A DNA stretch of 64,000 nucleotides from Sphingobium sp. WTD-1 (GCF_030128825.1 NZ_CP119129.1:1-64000), one strand, 5' to 3'; positions 16,034 to 24,773 are shown, numbered from the stretch's first letter. The notes: generated by a model from the letters alone, not told the origin. Made by a program: numbers and translations.

Positions 16034-16418
16034 TTATCCACAGGCCGCAGGCGCTGTCGTGGCGTTAAAGGATTCTGTTAAAATAGGAATCGTTAAGTAA
16101 GTTAAGGCGGAAAAACCAAGGTTTTATGATATTCAATTCAATGGCTTATCCATTTCGCCGGTGGGTGAAACCCCGTGATTCGGTGGGTGAAACCCCGATA
16201 GTGGGGTGGGTGAAACCCCGATGGTATGGTGGGTGAAACCCCGACCCTTTTGGCAAGCGACTCAGCGACACATTCGAGTCGTCAAATGGTGGGTGAAACC
16301 CCGATAATTGCCCTCGCGAGGGGCCGGATTCACAGTTTTGCCGACCCTTTACGACTCGCTGTCCCGAAATCCGGGGCAGGCTGCCCCTGTTTCTGGGGCA
16401 GCGGTGTGTGAAACCACG
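16034..16418. other. oriV: Plasmid replication origin (oriV): DnaA box, AT-rich stretch, six iterons
   Basis: A perfect DnaA box TTATCCACA (16034-16042) is followed by an AT-rich stretch (about 16060-16150), the likely unwinding element. Then come direct repeats GGTGGGTGAAACCCCG at 16160-16175, 16182-16197, 16205-16220, 16228-16243 and 16288-16303, with a degenerate copy at 16403-16418. Early spacing is 22-23 bp, about two helical turns, as expected for RepA-binding iterons. They lie immediately downstream of repA. Confidence 0.85.
16381..16401 (-). terminator. Stem-loop downstream of repA
   Basis: CTGCCCC-TGTTTCT-GGGGCAG, a perfect 7-bp stem just past the repA stop, inside the iteron region. 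Could end the parA-repA operon transcript; there is no strong T-run. Confidence 0.4.
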
Positions 16419-16422
16419 ATAG

Positions 16423-17382
16423 TTAGCGTGCCCCGCCCCGCGCGAGGCGGTCCATAAGATCGTCCACTTCCCCGGCGCGGCGACGATCGGCCTCGTAACG
16501 CTCATGGCGCTCGCGTTCGGCCTCTAGTCTAGCGTGCAGCTCGGCTGCCTCGGCCGCGCCGCGCAGCTCGAACAGTACTGCCGGCGCGCCCTCGACCGTC
16601 TTGGTCATGGTCATGGTGTATTCGGGGAGTTGGTCGGCCTCGATGATCTTCCGCAACATGCGGTTGAACTCCTTGGGCTGGGCGTCACTCCCGGCCTTCT
16701 CTCGCAGCAGTTCGACGCGGCACGTCCATCCGCCCCGCTGACTGCCGGCGTGCTTGCGCGCGATACGATACACTGCCCGCTCAAGCCCGCCTGTCAGCAG
16801 GAAATAATCGACGTGCATGGTGAGAAGCGACCGCTCGCTGACAATCCCCTCATAGACCCAGTTCGACAGGGTGATGGTCATCCCGCGCGGTTGCTCTGTC
16901 GCGGGATCGACCTCCAGGCTCCACCCGTCCAGCCACCCGAATTGCGCTTCGGTGCGGCGCTTGGGCGCGCGCAGCGACGTGCGAATGGAAGTCGTCTCCA
17001 GGCGCGACAAAGCCGCCTGCAGCTCGGTATAGTCGCGCCCGCCCGTCCCGCGCCGGATCGCCCGCAACAGGTCGTAGGTCGTCGTGGTCAGCGTCCGGGG
17101 CAGATCGTTGACGCCCTGCTCCTTCATCCGGTTGAGGACCGACGCGGCCCAAATCAATATGTCGGCGTCCCATATCGTCGCCATGCCGTAGGCGGGCATC
17201 GCCTCGACCTTCACCCACGCCTCGCCGTCCGGGCTGCGATATTCGATCGGCTTGAGGCGCTTACGTTTCTGGAGCGAGAAAAACGGGCGCTCCATCACCT
17301 CCCGCTGATCCTTCAGCGGGAGGTCGTTCATCAGCGGAATGAACAAGTCGAACGTGGGATTGGGATCGCGGCGCTTGCTCAC
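16423..17382 (-). CDS. repA: Plasmid replication initiator RepA (RPA-type)
   Basis: 319 residues. It starts MSKRRDPNPTFDLFIPLMNDLPLKDQREVMERPFFSL and contains ADILIWAASVLNRMKEQG, TTYDLLRAIRRGTGGRDYTELQAALSRL and the winged-helix-like LTGGLERAVYRIARKHAG. These are features of the replication initiator protein A family of alphaproteobacterial plasmids. A charged Glu/Arg-rich helix ends the protein. It should bind the iterons at 16160-16418 and open the origin. It overlaps the preceding small gene by 4 bp (ATGA), so parA, the small gene and repA form one operon. Confidence 0.92.
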   Translation of the reverse strand: MSKRRDPNPTFDLFIPLMNDLPLKDQREVMERPFFSLQKRKRLKPIEYRSPDGEAWVKVEAMPAYGMATIWDADILIWAASVLNRMKEQGVNDLPRTLTTTTYDLLRAIRRGTGGRDYTELQAALSRLETTSIRTSLRAPKRRTEAQFGWLDGWSLEVDPATEQPRGMTITLSNWVYEGIVSERSLLTMHVDYFLLTGGLERAVYRIARKHAGSQRGGWTCRVELLREKAGSDAQPKEFNRMLRKIIEADQLPEYTMTMTKTVEGAPAVLFELRGAAEAAELHARLEAERERHERYEADRRRAGEVDDLMDRLARGGAR

Positions 17383-17765
17383 GGGGCGAACCGGGTATGC
17401 CCGCGCGTCACGAGATATTGCCGCAAGAGCCGCTCGGTGATGACGGTCAGCGGCTCGCCCCCTTCCTCGACGCTCAATTGCCGCAAGGTGCGGTGCATGT
17501 CCTCGGGGATATGGATCAGCACGGGCTTCTTGCCGGGGTGGCTGCTGCGCCGCGCCGGGCTTTCGCCGGGATCGCTGCGCGCCCCCTGCCCTCCCCTGCC
17601 CCGTTGCTTTGGGACCGCCTCTGCCCTCGTCGGTTTGGAAGATGGCGCTGCTGCCGGCGTCGACGGCGCTATCGCTTCAGTCGCGGCCTGGGGCACAGGC
17701 GGCGGCGCAACCTCGGTTTCCGGATCATCGAAAATCCCGGCCAGGGCAGACGATTTCTTGGCCAT
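17379..17765 (-). CDS. Small partition-operon protein with C-terminal RHH-like segment
   Basis: 128 residues. The first ~85 are low-complexity, rich in Ala, Pro, Ser and Arg. The last ~45 (KPVLIHIPEDMHRTLRQLSVEEGGEPLTVITERLLRQYLVTRG) have a strand followed by two helices, as in ribbon-helix-helix DNA-binding proteins. In position it replaces parB between parA and repA. A ParG/Omega-like centromere-binding role is therefore likely, with the octamer repeats around parA as candidate sites. Start ATG overlaps the parA stop (TAATG). Confidence 0.6.
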   Translation of the reverse strand: MAKKSSALAGIFDDPETEVAPPPVPQAATEAIAPSTPAAAPSSKPTRAEAVPKQRGRGGQGARSDPGESPARRSSHPGKKPVLIHIPEDMHRTLRQLSVEEGGEPLTVITERLLRQYLVTRGHTRFAP

Positions 17766-18418
17766 TACGCAACCTCGCTTAGTGGCTTATTCGCATAACC
17801 GCTTAGTCGCTTAGCTTCGGCGTAAGCCGCGCGCAACTCTGCTGCCGCCTTGCTGTCAGGGTCCAGCTCGATCGCGGTCTTGCCGATCGGCGTCGCTTTG
17901 TAGAAGTCCTTGCGGAAATGCAGCACGCTATCGAACACGGCAACGCCCTTGGCGGCGAAGCCGGCGCGCGCCTCGTCCCCCTCCCCGCCCTGGTGCGGCA
18001 CTTGCGTCAGGATCACGGCGAACGGCGTTCCCGCCTGCTGCACCTGCTTGACGGTTTGGAGGACCGAATGAACGTCGAGGCCGCGCGGCGCGACCGGGAT
18101 CACCACGAAATCGGCCTGTTCGGCCGCGAGCATGGCGATGTCCTTCGAGTTCGCCGGCGTGTCGATGATGATAAGGTCCACCTTGCCGCTATCGCGGCCG
18201 CGTGAGACATGCAGCGGCAGGCCTGCGACGCTGCTATCCTTCACCATGACATCGTCGCTATCCCGCCGCTCTGACCAGTAGAGCGCGGACCCCTGCCGAT
18301 CGTCGGCATCGAGGATCACGACCGCCGCCCCTTCGCGGGCGGCCTCGACGGCAAAGGCGGTCGCGATGGTCGTCTTCGACTGGCCGCCCTTCTGCGCGAT
18401 GATAGCCCAAGTTTGCAT
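17765..18418 (-). CDS. parA: ParA-family partition ATPase
   Basis: 217 residues. Deviant Walker A QKGGQSKTT (about 9-17), with Ser where most ParA proteins have Gly. Switch I-type DADDRQGSALYW, Walker B DLIIIDTPAN, and VVIPVAPRGLDVHSV. There is no N-terminal HTH, so it is the short Type Ib/ParF-like ATPase that pairs with a small RHH partner, consistent with the next gene. It moves plasmid copies apart on the nucleoid. The last 13 codons (AKRLSGYANKPLSEVA) are written by five tandem octamers, a DNA repeat embedded in coding sequence. Its promoter region carries more copies. Confidence 0.9.
   Translation of the reverse strand: MQTWAIIAQKGGQSKTTIATAFAVEAAREGAAVVILDADDRQGSALYWSERRDSDDVMVKDSSVAGLPLHVSRGRDSGKVDLIIIDTPANSKDIAMLAAEQADFVVIPVAPRGLDVHSVLQTVKQVQQAGTPFAVILTQVPHQGGEGDEARAGFAAKGVAVFDSVLHFRKDFYKATPIGKTAIELDPDSKAAAELRAAYAEAKRLSGYANKPLSEVA
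17775..17814. repeat. Five tandem octamers (TCGCTTAG type) inside the 3' end of parA
   Basis: TCGCTTAG, TGGCTTAT, TCGCATAA, CCGCTTAG, TCGCTTAG in unbroken 8-bp phase. Candidate partition or operator sites. Confidence 0.75.
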
Positions 18419-18430
18419 GATGGCTCCCTA

Positions 18431-18520
18431 CTAAGCGATTATGCGATCTATATCGCTTAGTCGCTTAGTAGGCAAGGCACGCCATTAATCGCTTAGTCGC
18501 TTAGTGGTTTATCCGCTTGG
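18431..18520. repeat. Octamer repeats in the parA promoter region
   Basis: One inverted copy CTAAGCGA (18431-18438), two direct TCGCTTAG (18453-18468), then TCGCTTAG, TCGCTTAG, TGGTTTAT, CCGCTTGG in phase (18489-18520). They fill the gap between parA and the SprT-like gene and probably serve as parS and/or autoregulatory operator. Confidence 0.75.
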
Positions 18521-18524
18521 TATG

Positions 18525-19169
18525 TCAGGCTTCCGCGTCGCCGCCTTCATCCTCGCTGTCATCATCCAGCGGTTCATGCTGCATCTGGCCGTGATCCTCG
18601 ATCGGGCAAAGCGGCGCTCCGGCCTGCTCAAGCCATTTGCGCGCGGTCCTGACGGTATAGCCGCACGTCGCGCACTCGCATTTGAGCATCCGGGCTTTCT
18701 GCTTCTTCGGCGCGGTCGACTCTCCGTCCGTGTCGAGGCGGGCATGGGGGAGGGGGCCGACGCTCTCCAAAATCGGCGCGATGGCCGCAAGAAACGCCTC
18801 GCCGGGGGTGGTGGCGCGCATCGGCCCGACTAGGCCCAGCCCAAGGGCGACTCGTTTAAACGCCTTCCCATGCCCTGCCGGGATGCCGACTGCGGCATGG
18901 ACAAGCTCATGCGCGAGGATGGCCGCGATCTGCGCCGGCATCGCGTCGGGCGCGTGCGCCAGGTCCGGGCGGATGAAGATTTCAAAATGTCCGTCCGCGC
19001 TCAAGCGGTTGTCCCAGCACTCGCCGATCGCCTTGCCCTTCGCGCCTCTGCTGGTGAAGCCGATCGCCACGCGCACGCGGTCGGGCAGGGGGGCGTCCAG
19101 CGCCTCGAACAGCGGGGCCACGCCCTGCGCCACCGCATTGAGCCAGCTTTCACGGGTTTGGTGGGTCAT
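18525..19169 (-). CDS. SprT-like zinc metalloprotease-fold protein
   Basis: 214 residues from the ATG at 19169, which follows a strong GGGAGTAAGGA; a start six codons upstream would overlap that site. The central HELVH motif (H87-E-L-V-H91) with a later His (GIPAGHGKAF, H100) is the SprT zinc site. A C-terminal zinc ribbon follows (CECATCGY...CPIEDHG), then an acidic tail. Bacterial SprT-like proteins are little known; the eukaryotic relative SPRTN degrades DNA-protein crosslinks. Such genes are common on plasmids of this group, which could relate to clearing relaxase or replication adducts; that link is inference. Confidence 0.75.
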   Translation of the reverse strand: MTHQTRESWLNAVAQGVAPLFEALDAPLPDRVRVAIGFTSRGAKGKAIGECWDNRLSADGHFEIFIRPDLAHAPDAMPAQIAAILAHELVHAAVGIPAGHGKAFKRVALGLGLVGPMRATTPGEAFLAAIAPILESVGPLPHARLDTDGESTAPKKQKARMLKCECATCGYTVRTARKWLEQAGAPLCPIEDHGQMQHEPLDDDSEDEGGDAEA

Positions 19170-19512
19170 CGTCCTTACTCCCTTCAAATCGCCTGTCCGG
19201 CGATGGCCATGCCATCGGCCGGAACACGGACGGCCAAGAACGCCGGCGAGAGAGGGGGGCAGCGGGATTCGACGGGGGTGGAGCGGCCGCAGCGCAGCGA
19301 GGCACGGCCCCGTCTAATCCCGTTGCGGGGGAGAGGCGGCCGGGACCGCCTTCCCCCTTCAAACAAACATCGACGCCGGCGCACGCCGGCACATCGCCCA
19401 CGAGATCCGCGCAGCGATCTCGCCCCGCCATGTGGATCGTTACCTTGGGCCAAGACCGCTTGCGGGCTTGGGGAGCGAAGCGAGTAGAGCCACGGTGCCG
19501 CGCCAGCGGCAG
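19170..19512. other. Intergenic stretch with short GC palindromes
   Basis: No supported gene. The sequence holds several short GC-rich palindromes (for example GGCGGCC-GGGA-CCGCC and CGCCGGCG..CGCCGGC) and leads into the octamer array at 19513. The open frames here are shadows with no domain or good start. Confidence 0.5.
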
Positions 19513-19552
19513 GCGCTTAATCGCTTAATCGCTTAGTCGCTTAGTCGCTTAT
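19513..19552. repeat. Five tandem octamers upstream of the toxin-antitoxin pair
   Basis: GCGCTTAA, TCGCTTAA, TCGCTTAG, TCGCTTAG, TCGCTTAT in unbroken 8-bp phase. The same unit as at parA, almost 1 kb away. Confidence 0.75.
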
Positions 19553-19585
19553 TATTATTGGCTATCAGGATTTGGGCCTTGAAAA

Positions 19586-19603
19586 TAATGCGTTTCTGCA
19601 TTA
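19586..19603. promoter_or_regulatory. Inverted repeat before the antitoxin gene (probable operator)
   Basis: TAATGC-GTTTCT-GCATTA, a perfect 6-bp dyad about 27 bp before the antitoxin start, where type II antitoxins bind to repress their own operon. Confidence 0.5.
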
Positions 19604-19629
19604 CCTTGCCTTATATGGAGGTAATGACC

Positions 19630-19905
19630 ATGACGACATTAAGCGTGACCACGCGGGGCCAGGTGACGTTTCGGAAGGATATTCTGAAACATCTCGGCAT
19701 CCAGCCCGGTGGCAAGATCAGGCTCGACCTGCTGCCCGATGGGCGGGCGGAACTGAAAGCGGACCAGCCAAAGGGTTCGTGGCGGGCGCTGCACGGGATG
19801 CTCAAGGGGAAGGGCGACGGTCCCCGGTTCACGATCGAGGAAATCAACGACGCTATTGCGGAAGCGGGCGCTGCTGCGGGTGTGGCCGGTCTGGACGGTA
19901 AATGA
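19630..19905 (+). CDS. vapB: AbrB/MazE-type antitoxin
   Basis: 91 residues. It starts MTTLSVTTRGQVTFRKDILKHLGIQPGGKIRLDLLPDGRAEL, the swapped-hairpin AbrB fold (TxxGQVTxPxxxLxxLGxxxGDxL). A C-terminal helical part (FTIEEINDAIAEAGAA) would wrap the toxin. ATG 19630 sits 8 nt after GGAGG; upstream ATGs at 19615 and 19624 overlap or crowd that site. Its stop overlaps the toxin start (ATGA). Autoregulation is likely through the dyad at 19586. Confidence 0.9.
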   Translation: MTTLSVTTRGQVTFRKDILKHLGIQPGGKIRLDLLPDGRAELKADQPKGSWRALHGMLKGKGDGPRFTIEEINDAIAEAGAAAGVAGLDGK

Positions 19906-20300
19906 AGATCACGGCCGACACGAACGTCTTGCTGCGCCTGGTGCTGGCGGACGACGAAGCGCAGGGCCTCGCCGCCGTCGAAGCGATGGAAAGCGCAAGC
20001 CACGTTGCCATCAGCGTGCATTCACTGTGCGAACTCGCCTGGGTTCTGGAACGACTCTACAAGAAAACCCGGCCCGAAATTGCCGCCGCGATCCGAGGCG
20101 TGATCGACGCGGAGAACGTCGTCGTCAATCGCCCTGCGGTGGAAGCGGGCCTGGCTATCCTCGATGCGGGCGGCGACTTTGCGGACGGGGTGATCGCTTT
20201 CGACGGCCGATTCCACGGCGGGGAGACGTTCGTGTCCTTCGACAAAACGGCGGTCAAACTGCTGAAAGGGCAGGGGGCCGCCGCCCATCTGCTGAAATAG
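19902..20300 (+). CDS. vapC: PIN-domain toxin (VapC-like)
   Basis: 132 residues. The acidic active-site residues of PIN ribonucleases are visible: D6 (ITADTNVLLR), E44 (SLCELAWVL), D95 (GDFADGVIA) and D114 (FVSFDKTA). Coupled to the antitoxin by a 4-bp overlap. It should cleave RNA (tRNA or rRNA in studied cases) when the antitoxin is degraded. Position between the partition genes and accessory DNA fits a plasmid-addiction role. Confidence 0.92.
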   Translation: MKITADTNVLLRLVLADDEAQGLAAVEAMESASHVAISVHSLCELAWVLERLYKKTRPEIAAAIRGVIDAENVVVNRPAVEAGLAILDAGGDFADGVIAFDGRFHGGETFVSFDKTAVKLLKGQGAAAHLLK

Positions 20301-20302
20301 CC

Positions 20303-20911
20303 ATGCGAGCGATCTTCATCCGGCATGGGGAAAGCACCGGCAACGCCGGCGTGCCGTGCCATGATCTCGCGACGATCGAACTGACGGAGCGCGGCCACGA
20401 ACAGGCGAGTGCGGTCGCGTCGAGCTGGACGCAAGCGCCCGCGCTCATCGTCACGTCGCCCTATACCCGCACCCGGCAGACGGCCGCGCCGACGATCGCG
20501 CGCTTTCCCGGCGTGCCGGTGGAAGTGTGGCCGATCGAAGAGTTCACCTATCTGCAACCGGCGCGCTGGAACGGCACGCGCAGCGCGGAGCGGATGCCGC
20601 ACCTCGAACGCTATTGGAACGCGGCCGATCCTGATTATTGCGACGGGGAAGGGGCAGAGAGCTTCGCCACCCTGCTACGGCGCTGCGAGGCCGCGCTGGC
20701 GCGGCTCGCCGCCATGCCGCCCGCCTCGCTGGTCTATGTGTTCGGGCATGGGCAGTTCATTCAGGCCGCGCGCGCGATCGTCGCTGACGCCCATCTGGAC
20801 GAACGGGCCAAGATGCGGGCGTTCTGGCGCAAGGGCGAGCCGCCAGCGATCGCCAATGCGCAGCGGGTAGGGTTTCATTTGCAAGGAAATCGCTGGGCCT
20901 GCACAACGTGA
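20303..20911 (+). CDS. Histidine phosphatase family protein
   Basis: 202 residues with the phosphoglycerate-mutase-like signature IRHGEST at the N-terminus (nucleophile His), the second Arg in SPYTRTRQTA, and the late catalytic His in VYVFGHGQFIQAA. It follows vapC by only 2 nt, so it is probably cotranscribed. The start ATG 20303 gives MRAIFIRHGE, usual for the family. The substrate is unknown. Confidence 0.88.
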   Translation: MRAIFIRHGESTGNAGVPCHDLATIELTERGHEQASAVASSWTQAPALIVTSPYTRTRQTAAPTIARFPGVPVEVWPIEEFTYLQPARWNGTRSAERMPHLERYWNAADPDYCDGEGAESFATLLRRCEAALARLAAMPPASLVYVFGHGQFIQAARAIVADAHLDERAKMRAFWRKGEPPAIANAQRVGFHLQGNRWACTT

Positions 20912-20980
20912 TAGCCGTTCGCTTGATCGCCCTATATGACTGAATGCAATGCGATAATAGATATTCGGAGGCTTAGCCTT

Positions 20981-21277
20981 ATGTCTACCCGTCCGCAATT
21001 CTCCCGCATCCTACATTTTGTAGGTATGCTCGCTATGAGCGTGACCGGTACTGCTACAATTGCGCAGGAAGCGCGCCCGCCATTGCAGACAAAGCAGCAG
21101 GGCCCCTGTACATTATCGGGACACGGATTCACGGTAGCGGCTCGACAGCGATCGTTTCGGCAGGTTCCGCCCCGTTGCCGACATTACGGACACGTGTCAG
21201 CCTCGCTGAATGGAGACGCAATCAGAAGTAGTGCAAACGGCGACCAATCAGCGGGGCGACAAGCCTCAAGAGGGTGA
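20981..21277 (+). CDS. Hypothetical secreted protein, possibly truncated
   Basis: A 98-residue frame with a plausible signal peptide (FSRILHFVGMLAMSVTGTATIAQEA, cleavage after TIA/AQA-like). After about residue 50 the composition becomes basic and irregular, as expected after a frameshift or truncation. It overlaps the next ORF by 68 bp, which real neighbours rarely do. It may be a decayed gene. No family recognised. Confidence 0.35.
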   Translation: MSTRPQFSRILHFVGMLAMSVTGTATIAQEARPPLQTKQQGPCTLSGHGFTVAARQRSFRQVPPRCRHYGHVSASLNGDAIRSSANGDQSAGRQASRG

Positions 21278-21485
21278 CAGGCGCTGGAGCTTGATGCGAC
21301 GTGCTGATGGCTTCTTCACTCATTACGAAGAGGTATATATCGACCTCTACGATCATGGTGGGGGTGTGGACGGATATTGGACGCGTTCTCACGCTTCCGG
21401 TCTCTTCGACGATGCCGAGGCGGCAATGAAAGATGCGCTTGGATCACTGACGTGGCTTGATGCACGAGTGGCGCGGATTGAATGA
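21210..21485 (+). CDS. Hypothetical small protein
   Basis: 91 residues, start METQSEVVQTA. The second half looks like a compact alpha/beta protein (GDRRWSLMRRADGFFTHYEEVYIDLYDHGGGVDGYWTRSHASGLFDDAEAAMKDAL) with normal codon use. No family recognised. It ends 13 bp before the IS1182-family element. Confidence 0.5.
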   Translation: METQSEVVQTATNQRGDKPQEGDRRWSLMRRADGFFTHYEEVYIDLYDHGGGVDGYWTRSHASGLFDDAEAAMKDALGSLTWLDARVARIE

Positions 21486-21498
21486 CCGCTCTCCACCG

Positions 21499-23074
21499 AG
21501 GCTGTGTAAAAACGCATTACCACGCCAGTACGTTGTCGAGATGCCTGTGATGTTGTTTTGGCGAGTTCGTGTGATCAGGCTCTGATCGCCTGGATCAGAG
21601 CCTGCACGCCGAAGATCTGGATCATGCGCTTGATGTTGTAGGCGAGGACCGAGAGGCTGATTTCGGTTCTGACCTTTTCGAGACCTTTGGTGAGGAGATG
21701 GGCGCTACCGATCCATGACTTGAGCGTTCCGAACACATGCTCGACCGTTCGTCGCCGCAGGATCATCGCATCGGGCATGCGATCGAGCCGGGCCTGCATG
21801 GCATCGAGGACGCCTTCATTATCCCAGCGCTTGAGGCGCTTGGTCTTCTCTGGCGTGCAGCGCGGCCGCAGGGCGCAAGCATGGCAGGCAACCAGATTGC
21901 GATAATGGCTTATATCGTCGCGCCTGTCGGATCGCGTGGCGCTCTTGGTCAGCATCGCACCGGCAGGGCAGCTATAATGGTCCTGCTCGGGATCGTAGAT
22001 AAAGTCGTGCCGGCTGAACATTCCGGTCTTGATGCCGATCGCGGTGTGGGTCTTGGGGATGCAGGGCAGCACGCCGGTTCCTTCACAGGCCAGCACCTGA
22101 TCGCCGTTATAATAGCCGCGATCGGCGATGACGGTGATCTCATTGGCACCCATCGCTTCCTTGGCGCTCAGCCCCATCGGCACGAGTTGGACACGATCAT
22201 TGCCTTCGGTGACGACCTCATGAGCGATGATCAGGTGATGCGTCGTATCGACGGCAGCTTGTACATTATAGCCCACGATGCCGGTGCCGCGACCGCTGCT
22301 GTTCATCGAGCGCGAATCCGGATCGGTGAGCGATACCTGATGATCGGGCGCTGCCGCCACCTGGCTTTCCATATCTTTGAGGAACTGCATGTGGCGGCGC
22401 AGTCCCGCCAGCTTCTCCTCGATCCGGTCGGTTCTGGCCTCGGCGACATCGCCGGGTTCACGATCCGCCCGGTCGAGAGCAGCAAGGTAACGCTCGATGC
22501 TGGCGTCCACCTGCTCGATACGCCTGGCAACCTTGTTCGCCGTGAAGTTGCGATCCCGGTTGTTGACCGCCTTGAACTTGCTGCCATCGACCGCGACCAC
22601 CGCCTGACTGAACAGGCCCAGTGACCGGCACAGCATGACGAACTGGCGGCATACCCCGCGAAGGGCCGCCCCATTGTCGCGACGGAAGTTGGCGATGGTC
22701 TTGAAGTCGGGCGCGAGCCGTCCGGTCAGCCACATCAACTCGATATTGCGCTGCGCCTCACGCTCGAGCCGTCGGCTCGATTGAACCCGGTTCAGATAGC
22801 CGTAAAGGTAGATCTTGAGCATCGTTACAGGATGGTAGGCCGGGCGCCCAGTATCGGCCGGCGTCGCTCCGGAAAAGCCCAGCGCCTGCAAATCCAGTTC
22901 ATCAATAAAGGCTTCGACCAACCGGACCGGATTATCCTGCGACACATAATCTTCAAGCGATGCTGGCAGAAGAAAATCCTGCCGCCGGTCTGCCCCCTCA
23001 ACGAAACGGCCCATCTCAAAGCCTCCCGAATGTCCGGGGGAAACCTATCATATCATCGCGTTTTTACACAGCCT
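21499..23074 (-). mobile_element. IS1182-family insertion sequence
   Basis: Inverted ends CGAGGCTGTGTAAAAACGC at 21497-21515 and, reversed, at 23058-23076 enclose one intact transposase gene. The exact tips are uncertain by 2 bp because the flanking bases extend the match; no clear target duplication is seen. Confidence 0.85.
21575..23014 (-). CDS. IS1182-family transposase
   Basis: 479 residues, full length. DUF772-type N-terminus (PASLEDYVSQDNPVRLVEAFIDELDLQALGF), SSRRLEREAQRNIELMWLTGRLAPDFKTIANFRRDN, the catalytic VVAVDGSKFKAVNNRDRN, a coiled-coil insertion, VIADRGYYNGDQV, and the C-terminal RRRTVEHVFGTLKSWIG. Start ATG 23014 follows GGGAGG. The family moves the element by a DDE mechanism. 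Confidence 0.95.
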   Translation of the reverse strand: MGRFVEGADRRQDFLLPASLEDYVSQDNPVRLVEAFIDELDLQALGFSGATPADTGRPAYHPVTMLKIYLYGYLNRVQSSRRLEREAQRNIELMWLTGRLAPDFKTIANFRRDNGAALRGVCRQFVMLCRSLGLFSQAVVAVDGSKFKAVNNRDRNFTANKVARRIEQVDASIERYLAALDRADREPGDVAEARTDRIEEKLAGLRRHMQFLKDMESQVAAAPDHQVSLTDPDSRSMNSSGRGTGIVGYNVQAAVDTTHHLIIAHEVVTEGNDRVQLVPMGLSAKEAMGANEITVIADRGYYNGDQVLACEGTGVLPCIPKTHTAIGIKTGMFSRHDFIYDPEQDHYSCPAGAMLTKSATRSDRRDDISHYRNLVACHACALRPRCTPEKTKRLKRWDNEGVLDAMQARLDRMPDAMILRRRTVEHVFGTLKSWIGSAHLLTKGLEKVRTEISLSVLAYNIKRMIQIFGVQALIQAIRA

Positions 23075-23144
23075 CGACCACTTTTTGCCATTCCGGAATG
23101 GCCCGCGGCCTTGAGGCGTGCTGCCTTATGTAGGTTTTCTGTTC

Positions 23145-24384
23145 CGTTGCTACTCAACCCCCGGATAGCGGCGCGCCCACAGTCAACCGCCAGACCGGGC
23201 GGTTTACCTATGATGGCACTGTTGGACGTCTCAGCGGTAAGGCATCCTACAAGCTGGACTCAAAAACGAGCATTTCAGCACAGCTGGGCGGCGGCGGGCA
23301 CGATATCGTTACGGACAAGGTCAATTATCTTGCTGTGACCCCGGATTTCTCACCGTTCTCAGAGCATCGCCGCCTCAGCAGTGTCGCAAGCTTCGTTACT
23401 GGAGAATTGAACCTCGACCACGCGGGCGCGCGAGAAGGTGAAGCTCTCAACGCGGCTGTCCAGTTTTACACCAACCCGGGCGTGCACGACGTTACCAATG
23501 CCCGGTTCAGTGATGGGCGCCGTTACCGGATCGACCTGCAAAAACCCTCGACGTCGATCGATATGCAAATCGACTGGAAACATCCCATGGCTCCAGGACA
23601 GATCCTTTCGATGGGCAGCGCCTGGCATCTTGACGACACGACGCAGCACTATCGGTTCATCAGTAACGACAGCACCGGCTCGTTCGGCTCCGACATGAAC
23701 GATGCGTACGATGCGCGCAGCGGCACATTTTCCGCCTATGCCTCGTTTCAGCAAACATTTGGCTCCTTGACGATCGCACCGGGCCTGCGCGGTGAAGCCA
23801 ACCGGCGCCGAATTTCTAGTCATGGTGCCGACGATATCCGTATCAACCGGGCTAACTTTTTTCCAAGCTTTCATGCCAGTTACAAGCTCAACAAACAGCT
23901 GCAGTTCGGGGCCAGCTTCAGCAAGCGGATAGACAGGGTTCCGCTGGAATATCTGCGGCCCTACGGAACGGTCGAGGATGCCTACACCCTCTTCGAAGGG
24001 AACCCCCATCTCAAGGACCAGAGCACAAACGCCTATGAGGCCAGTGTGCAGTTTCGGCCCGGCAAGGTCGAAGCGGGGGCCACCGTCTACTTGCGCGAGA
24101 CCCGCCAGCTTTGGAGTAAGAATTATCTGGTCAATGCCGCCGGCACCAGCGTTTACAACTACGTAAATTCGGGGAATAGCTGGAACAGCGGCGCGCAATT
24201 CGACCTCAGCTTCCCTATCGTCCCTCGGCTCAAGGCAAGCACCAGCGCCAATCTTTTCAACGAACGTACACCGATCGATACGACAGATGGACGAGGCACC
24301 CAGCGGACATTTCGCTACTCGACAAACGCGACGTTCGAATGGAATGGCAAGGATCGAGGCAGTGTACCCGGCGATGTGGCGTGA
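23145..24384 (+). pseudogene. TonB-dependent receptor, internal fragment
   Basis: About 410 codons of outer-membrane beta-barrel, open in frame from about 23145 (RQTGRFTYDGTVGRLSGKASYKLDSKTSISAQL) to 24384. Alternating strands and turns are obvious (FSASFSKRIDR, YLRPYGTVEDAYTLFEGNPHLKDQ, NAYEASVQFRPGKVEAGATVYLRETRQLW). Both ends are missing: the plug domain and first strands upstream, and the last strands downstream. The IS3-family left end begins at 24382 and supplies the TGA stop. Non-functional. Confidence 0.85.
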
Positions 24385-24407
24385 CCTGCCCCCCGTTGGT
24401 CCCGCGG

Positions 24408-24757
24408 TCATAACGAGAGTCCGCCGGTTTGATATTCGTCCGCGTTCGCCGGCACAAGCGCGTCGGGGGTGACGCCTCCATCATGCAAGAACGCCCGACG
24501 CGCTTGTGCCGGCGTTCGGTTCCCCAATGACGAGTGCGGCCTGACGTGGTTGTAGTCGTAGCGCCAGATGGCCAGCTTGCGCCGGGCATCGGCCAGGCTG
24601 TCGAACAGTTCCTCGTTGAGCAACTCGTCGCGCAGAGATCCGTTGAACGATTCGATAAAGCCGTTCTGCTGCGGCTTGCCGGGATCGATATAATGCCACT
24701 CGACCTTGTTCTCGCTGGCCCACTTCAGGATCGCCCGGCTGGTGAACTCGGTGCCGT
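24408..24757 (-). pseudogene. IS3-family transposase OrfB, C-terminal part
   Basis: Carries the last catalytic region [44 protein letters not shown] (with the catalytic Glu) and ends TGGLSL. It is cut from its N-terminal half (26418-26922) by the IS110-family element. Confidence 0.92.
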
Positions 24758-24773
24758 AGCACATTGGGAAGCG

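Noticed and set aside
16160..16418. Direct repeats as a CRISPR array
   Set aside because: Repeats are 16 bp, with spacers mostly of 6-8 bp and irregular later, beside repA; these are iterons.
17765..18418. ParA as a MinD/Soj chromosomal protein
   Set aside because: Short form without HTH, coupled to repA and a small RHH-like gene: plasmid partition type.
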